A stretch of 58,743 nucleotides of DNA, from assembly GCA_946886865.1 (NCBI GenBank), contig CAMPJI010000006.1:1-58743 (forward strand). Reading direction: 5' to 3'. Below the pieces are notes generated by a model that had not been told where the DNA came from, searched no databases, and saw only the letters and a list, made by a program, of their open reading frames with translations. A program made the translations under genes and the position numbers. Origin of the DNA: an uncultured Lysobacterales bacterium. Lineage in GTDB: Bacteria > Pseudomonadota > Gammaproteobacteria > Xanthomonadales > Xanthomonadaceae. Shown here piece after piece: positions 37,356 to 45,467 of the stretch. How positions within the stretch are numbered: the stretch's first letter is position 1; each line of letters begins with the position of its first letter.

Positions 37356-39230
37356 ATGACCGCCACCACCGAAACCCGCGCCTTCGAAGCCGAGGTCGCC
37401 CAGGTCCTGCACCTGGTGACCCACTCGCTGTACTCGCACAAGGACATCTTCCTGCGCGAGCTGGTCTCCAACGCCTCCGATGCACTGGACAAGCTGCGCT
37501 TCGAGTCGATCGCCGACCCGTCGCTGCTGGCCGGCGATGGCGAGCTCCACATCGACATCAGTGTCGACGAGGCCGCGCGCACCGTGACCCTCCGCGACAA
37601 CGGCATCGGCATGTCGCGCGACGAGGTGGTCGCCAACATCGGCACCATCGCCAGTTCCGGCACGCGCCGGTTCCTGGAGGCGATGGCGCAGGACGCCAAG
37701 GCCGACGCGCGCCTGATCGGCCAGTTCGGCGTGGGCTTTTACTCCGCGTTCGTGGTCGCCGACCGCGTCACCGTGCTGACGCGCCGCGCCGGCGCCGACG
37801 CCTCCGACGGCGTGAAGTGGGAAAGCGACGGCCAGGGCCAGTACACCCTGGAGCAGGTCGAGCTGCCCGAGCGCGGCACCGCGGTGGTGCTGCACCTGAA
37901 GGCGGGCGAGGACGAGTTCCTCAAGGCCTGGACGCTGCGCTCGCTCATCCACCGGTATTCCGAGCACATCGCCTTCCCGATCCGCATGCCGAAGGACGCC
38001 GGGGACGAGGGCGCGGCGGCGGAGTGGGAGACGGTCAACGCCGCCTCCGCGCTGTGGACGCTCCCCAAGTCGGAGATCAGCGACGAGGACTACCAGGGCT
38101 TCTACAAGTCGCTGGGGCACGACTTCAACGACGCGCTGGCGTGGAGCCACAACCGCGTCGAAGGCAACCAGAGCTTCACCACCCTGCTGTACCTGCCGGC
38201 GCAGCCGCCGTTCGACCTGATGATGGGCGGGCGCGACGAGCGCAAGGGCCTGAAGCTGTACATCAAGCGCGTTTTCGTGATGGACGCGGCCGAGGAAATG
38301 CTGCCCAACTACCTGCGCTTCGTGCGTGGCGTGGTGGATGCCGACGACCTGCCGCTCAACGTCAGCCGCGAGCTGCTGCAGCACAACCGCCAGCTGGACC
38401 GCATCAAGGCCAGCTGCGTCAAGCGCGTGCTGGACCTGGTGGAGACGCTGGCGCGGGACGAGCCGGAGAAGTTCGCCACCTTCATCAAGGCCTTCGGCAA
38501 CACGCTGAAGGAAGGCATCGTCGAGGACCCGTCCAACCGCGAGCGCATCGCCAAGCTGCTGCGTTTTGCCTCCACCAGGGGCGACGGCGCGACGAAGTCG
38601 GTCTCGCTGGACGACTACGTCGGCCGCATGGGCGAGGGCCAGGACACCATCTGGTACGTCACCGCCGAAACCCATGCCGCGGCCGCGGGCAGCCCGCAGC
38701 TGGAAGCCTTCAAGGCGCGCGACATCGAAGTGCTGCTGATGTCCGACCGCATCGACGAGTGGATGCTCGGGTCCCTGCGCGAGTACGACGGCAAGCGGTT
38801 GCAGCACGTCGCCAAGGGCGAGCTGCCGCTGGACGAGGCCGGCAAGCAGAAACAGGAGGCCGCCGCCAAGGCCGCCGAACCGCTGCTGGCGCGGATCAAG
38901 TCGCTGCTGGGCGAGCGCGTCGAGGACGTGCGCGTGTCGGCACGCCTGACCGACTCGCCATCGTGCCTGGCGCTGGCCGACCACGACATGGCGCCGCATT
39001 TCGCCCGCCTGCTGCGCGAGGCCGGCCAGGACCTGCCCGACAGCCGGCCGACGCTGGAGGTCAACCCCGACCACGCACTGCTCAAGCGGCTTGAAGCCGA
39101 GAGCGACGAGGCGAAGGCCGGCGACCTCGCCGCGCTGCTGCTGGAACAGGCCGAGATCGCCGCGGGCGCGCCGCTCGTGGACCCGGCCGCCTTCGTGCAG
39201 CGCATGAACCGGGTGCTGACCGCGGGTTGA
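37356..39230 (+). CDS. htpG: Molecular chaperone HtpG (Hsp90)
   Basis: Bacterial Hsp90, 624 residues as expected. The GHKL ATPase domain shows [32 protein letters not shown] and the [15 protein letters not shown] lid segment. The middle domain carries [20 protein letters not shown] and [15 protein letters not shown]. The C-terminal dimerisation domain ends before a FVQRMNRVL segment. The ATG at 37356 begins [14 protein letters not shown] just ahead of the first conserved block. Normally heat-inducible, but I see no clear sigma-32 promoter; only the 93-base gap to the DUF1428 gene lies upstream. Confidence 0.97.
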
Positions 39231-39308
39231 TCCACCGCCCGCCCCGGCCGCACAGCCGGGGCGATGCGCCGGTTGACCGGGGGCGCGCGAACCCCAACAA
39301 TCGCGCCC

Positions 39309-39440
39309 CGAAGGGGAGTAGCTCCCAATCGCTGTGGCCGTCAATTCGGGCGTCATGCCCCGGTCCAGCAGCCTGCCGCCACGGCAGGCGGGCAAGACCT
39401 TCGCCGCAAGGCGACAGGTGCAATGCCCGGGCTACGTCAC
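39309..39440 (+). ncRNA. yybP-ykoY manganese riboswitch
   Basis: The leader of the TerC/Alx-type gene holds both conserved internal loops of the yybP-ykoY aptamer: AAGGGGAGTAGCTCCC (39311-39326) and CAAGACCTTCGCC (39393-39405), with CCGTCAATTCGG between them and a variable hairpin (GCCTGCCGCCACGGCAGGC) in the expected place. The two loops dock to bind Mn2+ in known members. A preceding stem (GGGCGCG...CGCGCCC, about 39282-39309) may insulate it. A strong intrinsic terminator follows at 39464-39500, so Mn2+ binding probably allows read-through into the exporter gene. Confidence 0.9.
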
Positions 39441-39463
39441 CCACCGACGTATCCGTCCGTACG

Positions 39464-39500
39464 GGCGCCCTCGAACCTTGCGTTCGATGGCGCCTTTTTT
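39464..39500 (+). terminator. Riboswitch-controlled intrinsic terminator
   Basis: Arms GGCGCC-TCGAA and TTCGA-GGCGCC with one mismatch and a 7-base loop, followed by TTTTTT. It lies 18 bases before the TerC-family start codon and after the aptamer, so it is the natural expression platform. Competing antiterminator pairing with the aptamer's 3' part is expected but I did not model it. Confidence 0.82.
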
Positions 39501-39518
39501 CATTGACGGAGCGGATGG

Positions 39519-40472
39519 ATGGACACGATCGGCAACCCCTGGCTGTGGGGTGGTTTCTTCCTGGTGGTAGTGGTGGCGTTGCTGGCCGACCTGGTGCTGA
39601 TGCGCCACGGCGGGCCGCACAAGGTGACCTTCCGCGAAGCGCTGTACTGGAGCATCGGCTGGGTGCTGCTGGCGCTGGCGTTCAACGCCGGCCTGTGGTG
39701 GTACATGGTCGAAACCGCCGGCCCGGTGGTCGGCAACCGCGTTGGATTGGAGTTCCTGACCGGCTACCTGGTCGAGAAGGCGCTGGCGGTCGACAACATC
39801 TTCGTCTTCCTGATGCTGTTCACCTACTTCGGCGTGCCGGCGCACTCGCAGCAGCGGGTGCTGGTGTTCGGCGTGCTCGGCGCGATCGTGCTGCGCGCCA
39901 TCATGATCTTCATCGGCGCCGCGCTGATCGTCCGCTTTCACTGGATCCTCTATGTGTTCGGCGCGTTCCTGCTGCTGACGGGCATCAAGATGTGGATGGC
40001 CGCGGGCAAGGCGCCGGACATGGACAAGAACCCGATCCTGCGCTGGATCACCGGACACCTGCCGCTGGTCAAGCGTTACCACGGCGAGGCGCTGTGGATC
40101 GGCCAGGGCCGCCGACGCAAGTACACGCCGCTGTTCGTGGTGCTCGTGATGATCGCGGTGACGGACGTGATCTTCGCGGTCGACTCGATTCCGGCGATCT
40201 TCGCGATCACCACCGACCCGTTCATCGTGCTGACGTCCAACGTGTTCGCCGTGCTCGGGCTGCGCGCGATGTTCTTCATGCTGGCGGGCATGGCCGACCG
40301 CTTCCACCTGCTGCCCTACGGCCTGTCGCTGGTGCTGTGCTTCATCGGCACCAAGATGCTGCTGGTGGATGTGTTCAAGATCCCGGTGGGCGTGTCACTG
40401 GGCGTCGTCGCGGCAGTCATCGCCACGACGGTCGTGTTTAGCCTCAAGCGGCCGCCGGTTGCGGAATCGTAG
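39519..40472 (+). CDS. TerC/Alx-family membrane protein, probable Mn2+ exporter
   Basis: A 317-residue polytopic protein with about nine helices. TGYLVEKALAVDNIFVFLML and MIAVTDVIFAVDSIPAIFAI are the paired acidic motifs (Asp residues in the membrane) of the TerC family, and KYTPLFVV and AVLGLRAMFFMLAG follow the Alx/YkoY pattern. Relatives under the yybP-ykoY riboswitch export manganese, some to metallate secreted enzymes. Control by the riboswitch immediately upstream supports that role here. The ATG at 39519 has GGAGCGGATGG ahead. Confidence 0.92.
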   Translation: MDTIGNPWLWGGFFLVVVVALLADLVLMRHGGPHKVTFREALYWSIGWVLLALAFNAGLWWYMVETAGPVVGNRVGLEFLTGYLVEKALAVDNIFVFLMLFTYFGVPAHSQQRVLVFGVLGAIVLRAIMIFIGAALIVRFHWILYVFGAFLLLTGIKMWMAAGKAPDMDKNPILRWITGHLPLVKRYHGEALWIGQGRRRKYTPLFVVLVMIAVTDVIFAVDSIPAIFAITTDPFIVLTSNVFAVLGLRAMFFMLAGMADRFHLLPYGLSLVLCFIGTKMLLVDVFKIPVGVSLGVVAAVIATTVVFSLKRPPVAES

Positions 40473-40494
40473 GTGAAGCCGTCTGTTTGGTGAT

Positions 40495-40568
40495 CGCGTA
40501 GCCCGGGTAAGGCCGCAGGCCGCACCCGGGGTTCGACCCGGGTGCGCTGCGCTTACCCGGGCTACGCG
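40495..40568. repeat. Large nested palindrome (CGTAGCCCGGGTAAG type)
   Basis: A 17-base perfect inverted repeat, CGCGTAGCCCGGGTAAG (40495-40511) and its complement (40552-40568), encloses a second perfect stem GCACCCGGG / CCCGGGTGC with loop GTTCGA. The element lies between the convergent TerC-family and glutaredoxin-MauE genes, and its right arm overlaps the last codons and supplies the stop codon of the latter. It resembles an extragenic repeat seen elsewhere in this family of bacteria and can fold on both strands; it may serve as a bidirectional mRNA end. The GTTCGA loop is not part of a tRNA. Confidence 0.75.
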
Positions 40569-41311
40569 TGGCCCACCAGCATCCATACGGCCATGCCCAC
40601 CATCATCAGGTTCTCGGTCAGCGACACGAAGCCCAGCGGCACGCGACTGCTGCCACCCACGCACGCGCATTTGATGTCGCGCCTGTCTATGTACACGGCT
40701 TTGAACACCGACACCGCGCCGATGCCGCCGATGAACAGCGCCAGCGGCGCCGACAGCCACGTCAACACGCCGGCCAGCATCAGCACGCCGGCCGCGCCTT
40801 CGGCGAACGGGTAGATGTACGAGTACGGTACCCAACGCCTGGCCAACAGGTCATAGCCCAGGAACATGCTGGAGAACGACTCCACGTCCTGCAGCTTCAG
40901 TAGCGCCAGCGCACACATGCTGATCGCGACGAACCACTCGATCGCACGGCCTGTAAACGGCGTGCCCAGCGTCGCTTGACTGAGTGCCATCGCCATCAGC
41001 GCGGTCATGGTGAACAGCGCGATGACCGGCCGGTAGCTGGTCGCGTCGGGGTCGCGGACCTTAAATCCGAAATGGCGGCGCAGGTCCTCGTAGCCGCCGA
41101 TGCGCGTGCCGTCGATGAACACCTGCGGCGTGGTCTTGACGCCGTGCTCGGCCTTGAAGGCATCGGTCGCCGCGCGCGTTTCCAGGTGCCTGTCGTCGAC
41201 CGCATAGCCCTTTCGCTTCAGCAGATCGACGACCTTGAGGCCGTACGGGCAGATGTGCTCGGCGGTCACCATCCGATGGACGGTCGCCACTCGGTGCGCG
41301 GGAATGTTCAT
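40562..41311 (-). CDS. Glutaredoxin-like domain fused to MauE/DoxX-type membrane domain
   Basis: A 249-residue fusion. Residues 1-85 are a thioredoxin-fold, glutaredoxin-like domain: VTAEHICPYGLKVVDLLKRK with a single active Cys (CPYG instead of CPYC), TTPQVFIDGTRIGGYEDL with the cis-Pro and the glutathione-binding GGY loop. Residues 95-249 are a four-helix MauE-like domain (WFVAISMCALALLKLQDVES, IYPFAEGAAGVLMLAGVL, IKCACVGGSSRVPLG with a Cys pair). MauE relatives act with thiol-disulfide proteins in the envelope. One-Cys glutaredoxins do monothiol chemistry. It is controlled by a mer-like operator shared with a MerR regulator. GAGG sits 6 bases before the ATG. Confidence 0.85.
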   Translation of the reverse strand: MNIPAHRVATVHRMVTAEHICPYGLKVVDLLKRKGYAVDDRHLETRAATDAFKAEHGVKTTPQVFIDGTRIGGYEDLRRHFGFKVRDPDATSYRPVIALFTMTALMAMALSQATLGTPFTGRAIEWFVAISMCALALLKLQDVESFSSMFLGYDLLARRWVPYSYIYPFAEGAAGVLMLAGVLTWLSAPLALFIGGIGAVSVFKAVYIDRRDIKCACVGGSSRVPLGFVSLTENLMMVGMAVWMLVGHA

Positions 41312-41347
41312 GGGGAGCCTCGCTTGTCCGTAGGTGCGTCAGGACCT

Positions 41348-41378
41348 ATGTAGCGTGCGTACCACGGTACGGAGTCAA
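41348..41378 (-). promoter_or_regulatory. mer-type promoter/operator for the glutaredoxin-MauE gene
   Basis: Reading toward the fusion gene: TTGACT (-35), 19 bases, CTACAT (-10). The overlong 19-base spacer contains the perfect dyad CGTACC-GT-GGTACG. This is the architecture of MerR-controlled promoters, and the opening TTGACTCCGTAC is identical to the classical mer promoter as I remember it. MerR-type regulators untwist such spacers on metal binding. The site lies within 33 bases of the regulator's own start codon, so autorepression is likely. Confidence 0.82.
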
Positions 41379-41380
41379 GC

Positions 41381-41794
41381 ATGAGCAACCTGTCGATCTC
41401 GGAGTTCGCCCGCGCTGGTGGCGTTGGCGTGGAAACGGTCCGCTACTACCAGCGGCGAGGCCTGCTGCCGCTCCCGCCTCGCACGCAGGGGTCCCATGGC
41501 GGGGGTTTCCGCCGCTACGAGGAAGGCGACGTTCGCCGACTGCGCTTCATCCGATCGGCGCAGGCGGCGGGCTTTACGCTGGAGGAAATCGGCGAACTGC
41601 TGGCGCTGGATGCCACTGCTGACCGCGGCCGCGTGCATGGCCTGGCGCAAGCCCGGATTACCGCACTCGACGCGAAGATCTCCGAACTGCAGTCGGCCCG
41701 TGAAGCACTCGCGCGGCTGGCGCGGCGCTGCGGCGGGATTGTTGACGGGAAGCCGTGCCCCATCCTCGATGCATTCGAGCCAGCGCCCCGCTGA
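41381..41794 (+). CDS. MerR-family regulator, Hg(II)/thiol-metal type
   Basis: A 137-residue MerR protein. The winged helix reads SISEFARAGGVGVETVRYYQRRGLLP with GFRRYEEGDVRRLRFIRSAQ and GFTLEEIGELLAL, followed by the dimerisation helix (DAKISELQSAREALARLARR) and a metal loop with Cys residues, CGGIVDGKPCPILDAFE. The position of the two C-terminal Cys matches the metal-binding loop of MerR; the third Cys of mercury-sensing MerR at the end of the winged helix region appears to be absent, so the inducer may be another metal or thiol stress. Divergent from its likely target across the mer-like operator. Confidence 0.85.
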   Translation: MSNLSISEFARAGGVGVETVRYYQRRGLLPLPPRTQGSHGGGFRRYEEGDVRRLRFIRSAQAAGFTLEEIGELLALDATADRGRVHGLAQARITALDAKISELQSAREALARLARRCGGIVDGKPCPILDAFEPAPR

Positions 41795-41867
41795 TTCCTA
41801 AGGCGGCTGCACCAACGGCCGAGCCCATCGGCATCGAACCACGGGTACCGGAGGCACGGGTATCTTC

Positions 41868-42302
41868 CTAGAAATGTGGCGCGTCCAGCAGCTCCAGCGT
41901 CCGGACGCAGGGCTGGCCATCGAACTTCGCCGCCAGCACCGCACGGAACGTCGATTCACCGCCCGCCGCGTGGAACAGGGTCATGCACGAGCGCAGCTTC
42001 AGGTCATCGGGCGACCCGAGCAGCGCATGCGCCGACACGCCCGACGCCAGCACCGCCGTGCAGCACTGCCGCAGCCGTGCACCCAGCACCGGGTGCGCAA
42101 GATACGCACGCGCCTCGTCCAGCCCGCTGAGGCCATACCGCCGGGACATGGCGCTGTGGCCCAGCCCGGCCAGCTGGGGAAACACGAACCACATCCAGTG
42201 CGTGCGCTTGCGGCCGGCATGCAGCTCGTCCAGCGCCTGTGCATACGTGCCGGCCTGTGCCTGGACGAAGCGGTCCAGGTCGAAGGGGTCTTCCGGATTC
42301 AT
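41868..42302 (-). CDS. DUF1810 family protein
   Basis: A 144-residue member of DUF1810 (NADAR-neighbour helical family). DPFDLDRFVQAQAGTYAQAL and HWMWFVFPQLAGLGHSAMSRRYGL are almost invariant family blocks, with YLAHPVLGARL, SPDDLKLRSCMTLF and the final FDGQPCVRTLELL. Function unknown, though members are linked to ADP-ribose or nucleotide metabolism by prediction only. Transcribed behind the GFA gene with 30 bases between. Confidence 0.88.
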   Translation of the reverse strand: MNPEDPFDLDRFVQAQAGTYAQALDELHAGRKRTHWMWFVFPQLAGLGHSAMSRRYGLSGLDEARAYLAHPVLGARLRQCCTAVLASGVSAHALLGSPDDLKLRSCMTLFHAAGGESTFRAVLAAKFDGQPCVRTLELLDAPHF

Positions 42303-42332
42303 GGTGATGCGTCCGTTGGCGCTGCGCGTCGC

Positions 42333-42731
42333 CTAGAGATGCGCCGTGAACGCCGGTTCGGCGAACCGGTCGTGCAGGCCATCGACACAAGTGACCGGGA
42401 TGGACGACAGCGTTGCCTCATCCACGCCCTCCAGGCAGCCGATGTTGACGCCAACCATCGTTCCGACCGGCGTGTCGTTGCCGACGCCGAACACGCGTAC
42501 GCCGCAGTGGCGGCAGAAGTAGTGGTGGTTGCGCTCGCCGGCGAAGACGTAGCGGGTGAGCTCCTCCTCGCCCTGCAGCAGGCGGAACTGGTCCGGCATC
42601 GCCACCGCGGGCCAGAACCGCGTGCGCCGGCAGATCGAGCAGTTGCAGCGGAAGCTGGGTTGCGTGAGGTCGAGGTCGGCTTCGATGGCCACGAGGCCGC
42701 AATGGCAGCTGGCGCGATAGGTCGTTCGCAT
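42333..42731 (-). CDS. GFA-family zinc protein
   Basis: A 132-residue GFA-fold protein with the Cys set CHCGL, CNCSICRRTRFW and CRHCGVRVFG. It is related to, but clearly diverged from, the GFA protein at 7850-8200. Downstream of the MATE gene (39 bases) and upstream of the DUF1810 gene on the same strand; these three may share a transcript. Confidence 0.85.
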   Translation of the reverse strand: MRTTYRASCHCGLVAIEADLDLTQPSFRCNCSICRRTRFWPAVAMPDQFRLLQGEEELTRYVFAGERNHHYFCRHCGVRVFGVGNDTPVGTMVGVNIGCLEGVDEATLSSIPVTCVDGLHDRFAEPAFTAHL

Positions 42732-42770
42732 GGATCCTCCGGTTGGTCGATCGGACCGGTGTCGGCGTCG

Positions 42771-44225
42771 CTACACCTGCACCGTCTTCCAGCGCCCACG
42801 GGTGAACAGCCACAGCGTGAACAGCCCGACCGCGGTCTCGGACACGAACACGCCCCAGAACACGCCCGTCTGCTGCCAGCCCAGGTGCAGCGCCAGCCAC
42901 CAGCACAGCGGGATCTGGATCAGCCAGAAAAACACCGCGTTGATCTTGGTCGGCGTCACCGTGTCGCCGGCGCCGTTGAAGGCCTGCACGGTGACCATCC
43001 ACCAGCCGTAGACGAAGAAGGAATACGACAGGATGCGCAGCCACTCCGCGCCCACGTCCACTACGGCGGCGTCCTCGGTGAACAGGCCGACCAGTTCGCG
43101 CGGCAGCAGGAAAAACACGACCGACACGGCCACCAGGTAAGCCATGTTGTACCAGCCGATCCGCCACACCGACGCTTCCGCGCGGCCCGGCTCGTGGGCG
43201 CCCAGGTTCTGGCCCACCAGCGTGGCGGCGGCGTTGGACATGCCCCACGCCGGCATCATCGTGAACATCATGATGCGGATGGCAATCGTCGCCCCGGCCA
43301 CCGCTTCACTGCCGATGCTGGCCAGGATCCGCATCAGGAAGATCCACGACGTCATCGCCACGATCATCTGCCCCACCCCGCCCAGCGAGGTGCGCACGAT
43401 GTGCCACAACGTCGCGCCCTGCAGCGCCAGGTGCGACCCCAGCACGCGGATGTGCTGGCTGCCGCGGAAGAGGATCCACAACTGCATCAGCACGCCTACG
43501 CCGCGGCCGATGTTGGTGGCGATGGCCGCGCCTTCGATGCCCATCGCCGGCACCGGGCCCCAGCCGAAGATCAGCAGCGGGTCGAGCACGATGTTCAGCC
43601 CGTTGGCGACCCACAGCACGCGCATCGCGGTGGCGGCATCACCGGCACCGCGGAACACCGCGTTGATCACGAACAGCAGCATGATCACGACGTTGCCGCC
43701 GAGCATCCACTGCATGTAGGGCACGCCGTGGGTGAGCGTCCACTCGTCGGCGCCCATCAGCGCCAGCAGGTCGCGCGCCCAGACGATGCCGATGACCGCC
43801 ACCGGTACCGACACCAGCACCGCCAGCCACACCGCCTGCGCCGCGGTGACGGCCGCCTCTTCCCGGCGGTGCTCGCCGATGCGCCGCGCGACCAGCGCGG
43901 TCACACCCATCGCAAGTCCAATGGCGACCGAATACAGCAGGAACAGGTAGCTCTCGGTCAGCCCGACCGTCGCCACCGCCGACGCACCGAGCTTGCCGAC
44001 GAAGAAGATGTCGACCACCGCGAAGGTGGACTCCAGCACCAACTCCAGCACCATCGGCACGGCCAGCAGGAACACCGCGCGGCGCAACGGAATCGTCGTG
44101 TAGTCAGCGCCGGTGCCGCGGATGGCGTCGCGCAATTCGGCCCAGAGCGACTGTGAACCGGGTGCAGCCGCCGAAGCCGGGGCGACCGCGGATGGCTCGG
44201 GGCTGGCGTGGGGATCGGTGCTCAT
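42771..44225 (-). CDS. MATE-family multidrug efflux transporter
   Basis: A 484-residue, twelve-helix cation-coupled efflux protein. LAVPMVLELVLESTFAVVDI is the MATE N-terminal motif, GVTALVARRIGEHRREEA, NAVFRGAGDAATAM, GLNIVLDPLLIFG, and in the second half AAATLVGQNLGAHEPGRAE and QAFNGAGDTVTPT. Substrate range is not predictable. An N-terminal cytoplasmic extension of about 45 residues is Ala/Pro-rich. The start at 44225 is chosen; 17 codons upstream remain open. Confidence 0.9.
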   Translation of the reverse strand: MSTDPHASPEPSAVAPASAAAPGSQSLWAELRDAIRGTGADYTTIPLRRAVFLLAVPMVLELVLESTFAVVDIFFVGKLGASAVATVGLTESYLFLLYSVAIGLAMGVTALVARRIGEHRREEAAVTAAQAVWLAVLVSVPVAVIGIVWARDLLALMGADEWTLTHGVPYMQWMLGGNVVIMLLFVINAVFRGAGDAATAMRVLWVANGLNIVLDPLLIFGWGPVPAMGIEGAAIATNIGRGVGVLMQLWILFRGSQHIRVLGSHLALQGATLWHIVRTSLGGVGQMIVAMTSWIFLMRILASIGSEAVAGATIAIRIMMFTMMPAWGMSNAAATLVGQNLGAHEPGRAEASVWRIGWYNMAYLVAVSVVFFLLPRELVGLFTEDAAVVDVGAEWLRILSYSFFVYGWWMVTVQAFNGAGDTVTPTKINAVFFWLIQIPLCWWLALHLGWQQTGVFWGVFVSETAVGLFTLWLFTRGRWKTVQV

Positions 44226-44395
44226 CGGATGTCCGTTTACGGGCCGCAAGGGATGGTACGGCCGCATCCGGCGCACCGTGTATATCGGTGCGACGGACGA
44301 ACATGCGGGTTTTCGACAGTCAGTTCACCCAAGCCGCCGGCAGGGCGGCGGGGCCCGCCAGGCTCCGGCGTGCCGCCACAGGCGAGCGGGGTCTG

Positions 44396-44782
44396 TCAGC
44401 CGTCCTTCGGTTGAATGGGCGTGGACGCCCACGCCAGCGCCTGCTCATGCTCGGCGCCGGGGAACACCCGCATGTCGATGCGCGGGAAGAAGGCCGACCA
44501 GAACCGCACCAGGCCGGTCAGCCAGTCGCTGTCGGTGACCACGGCGCCGCGCGCGAAGCGGTGCCACTCGCCCAGCTTGCGGACCGAGTACGCGACGTCC
44601 TTTCCGAACGCCGCGGGGGTCACGCCACTCATCGCCCGCATGTCGAAGTACATCGCGATGCGGTCATGGTCGGCCAGGCGCGACTCCAATGCCTCGACCA
44701 CCCGGTCGTGGCCGTCCTCGGTGAGTTTGCCTTCGACACGGAAGGCCGCGACATGTGGCGGTGCCGTCAGTTCGGTGATCAT
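44396..44782 (-). CDS. STAS/SpoIIAA-like protein
   Basis: A 128-residue protein of the SpoIIAA-like (STAS/SEC14) fold: PPHVAAFRVEGKLTEDGHDR, RIAMYFDMRAMSGVTPAAFG, KLGEWHRFARGAVVTDSDWL and FPRIDMRVFPGAEHEQALAW are the usual blocks. These small cytoplasmic proteins are common in proteobacteria and bind lipid or nucleotide by prediction; no role is known. GAGGAG precedes the ATG by 6 bases. The AT-rich island begins just upstream of this gene's start. The 170 bases downstream (44226-44395) hold a GC-rich imperfect hairpin near 44335-44365 only. Confidence 0.83.
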   Translation of the reverse strand: MITELTAPPHVAAFRVEGKLTEDGHDRVVEALESRLADHDRIAMYFDMRAMSGVTPAAFGKDVAYSVRKLGEWHRFARGAVVTDSDWLTGLVRFWSAFFPRIDMRVFPGAEHEQALAWASTPIQPKDG

Positions 44783-44906
44783 GGCGGGCTCCTCTCTAAG
44801 GAAGGCCCAATTGGAACGAGCGCAGCATTAAGCAGGGGTCAAGAGAAAAAAATAGCTACATAAGAATCGAGGAACACGCGCAATTGAACGCTAGACGCGG
44901 CGGCAG

Positions 44907-45467
44907 CTAGCAATCTCCAAGCAGTCTCTCCAAAACGGTACGAGTTGCCGTTGCATCGCCTAATGCAGTGTGACGCTCGTGGGCACCAGGTTCTGCTCCA
45001 AAAAACTTAAAAAGGCCATCCGAAGAAAGACAAGATGCCGGCAATCGCCCCTTGAGGACCCGTTCCAATACCAGAGAGTGAGAATCTAACGTTCGATGAG
45101 ACACCAAGTCTAAAAAACTGGATTCGGATAAGAACGCGAGCTTCTGCAGAAACGCTCTATCGAACGAAACATTATGGCCCGCGAGCAGCAAGCGCTGATC
45201 ACCAGCGAGACTGGAAAGATAACTACCAATCTTTTCTGCAGCGGACTTAACATCAGTAGCGTTTTGCACCCAAGAGCTACGAAAATTTTGAAAATTATTC
45301 CGCGCGAAGCGGTTCCAATGAACCTGACCACGATTGGACACATATAGCTCAAGATGTGGCTTAGTTCGATCCATCGGAACCATCGCAACCGCCAAGAGCT
45401 CGTGGACAAAAGGATTGGGACCAGTGGTCTCGGTGTCTACAACGACGATGGATCTCTGGTCAATCAT
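44907..45467 (-). CDS. Stand-alone DEDDh 3'-5' exonuclease
   Basis: A 186-residue DnaQ-like exonuclease. The three Exo motifs are complete: IVVVDTETTGPNPF (Asp 11, Glu 13), AGHNVSFDRAFLQKL (Asn/Asp) and ERHTALGDATATRTV (His and Asp, the h-type). There is no attached polymerase, BRCT or UvrC-like domain. Predicted to degrade single-stranded DNA or RNA from the 3' end with two metal ions. Its ATG overlaps the stop of the membrane protein gene (ATGA), so the two products are made together. AT-rich like its partner and unlike all surrounding genes; the housekeeping role of DNA polymerase proofreading is therefore unlikely. Confidence 0.85.
   Translation of the reverse strand: MIDQRSIVVVDTETTGPNPFVHELLAVAMVPMDRTKPHLELYVSNRGQVHWNRFARNNFQNFRSSWVQNATDVKSAAEKIGSYLSSLAGDQRLLLAGHNVSFDRAFLQKLAFLSESSFLDLVSHRTLDSHSLVLERVLKGRLPASCLSSDGLFKFFGAEPGAHERHTALGDATATRTVLERLLGDC

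Noticed and set aside
35076..39395. A 1439-codon open frame on the minus strand across htpG and neighbours
   Set aside because: It is antisense to htpG, DUF1428 and others, is Arg/Gly/Ala-rich without domains, and arises from high GC third positions.
40522..40545. tRNA T-arm like GGGTTCGACCC
   Set aside because: It is the loop of a nested palindrome; no acceptor, D or anticodon arms.
44226..44395. Intrinsic terminator behind the SpoIIAA-like gene
   Set aside because: The GC-rich hairpin near 44335-44365 is imperfect and has no U-tract.
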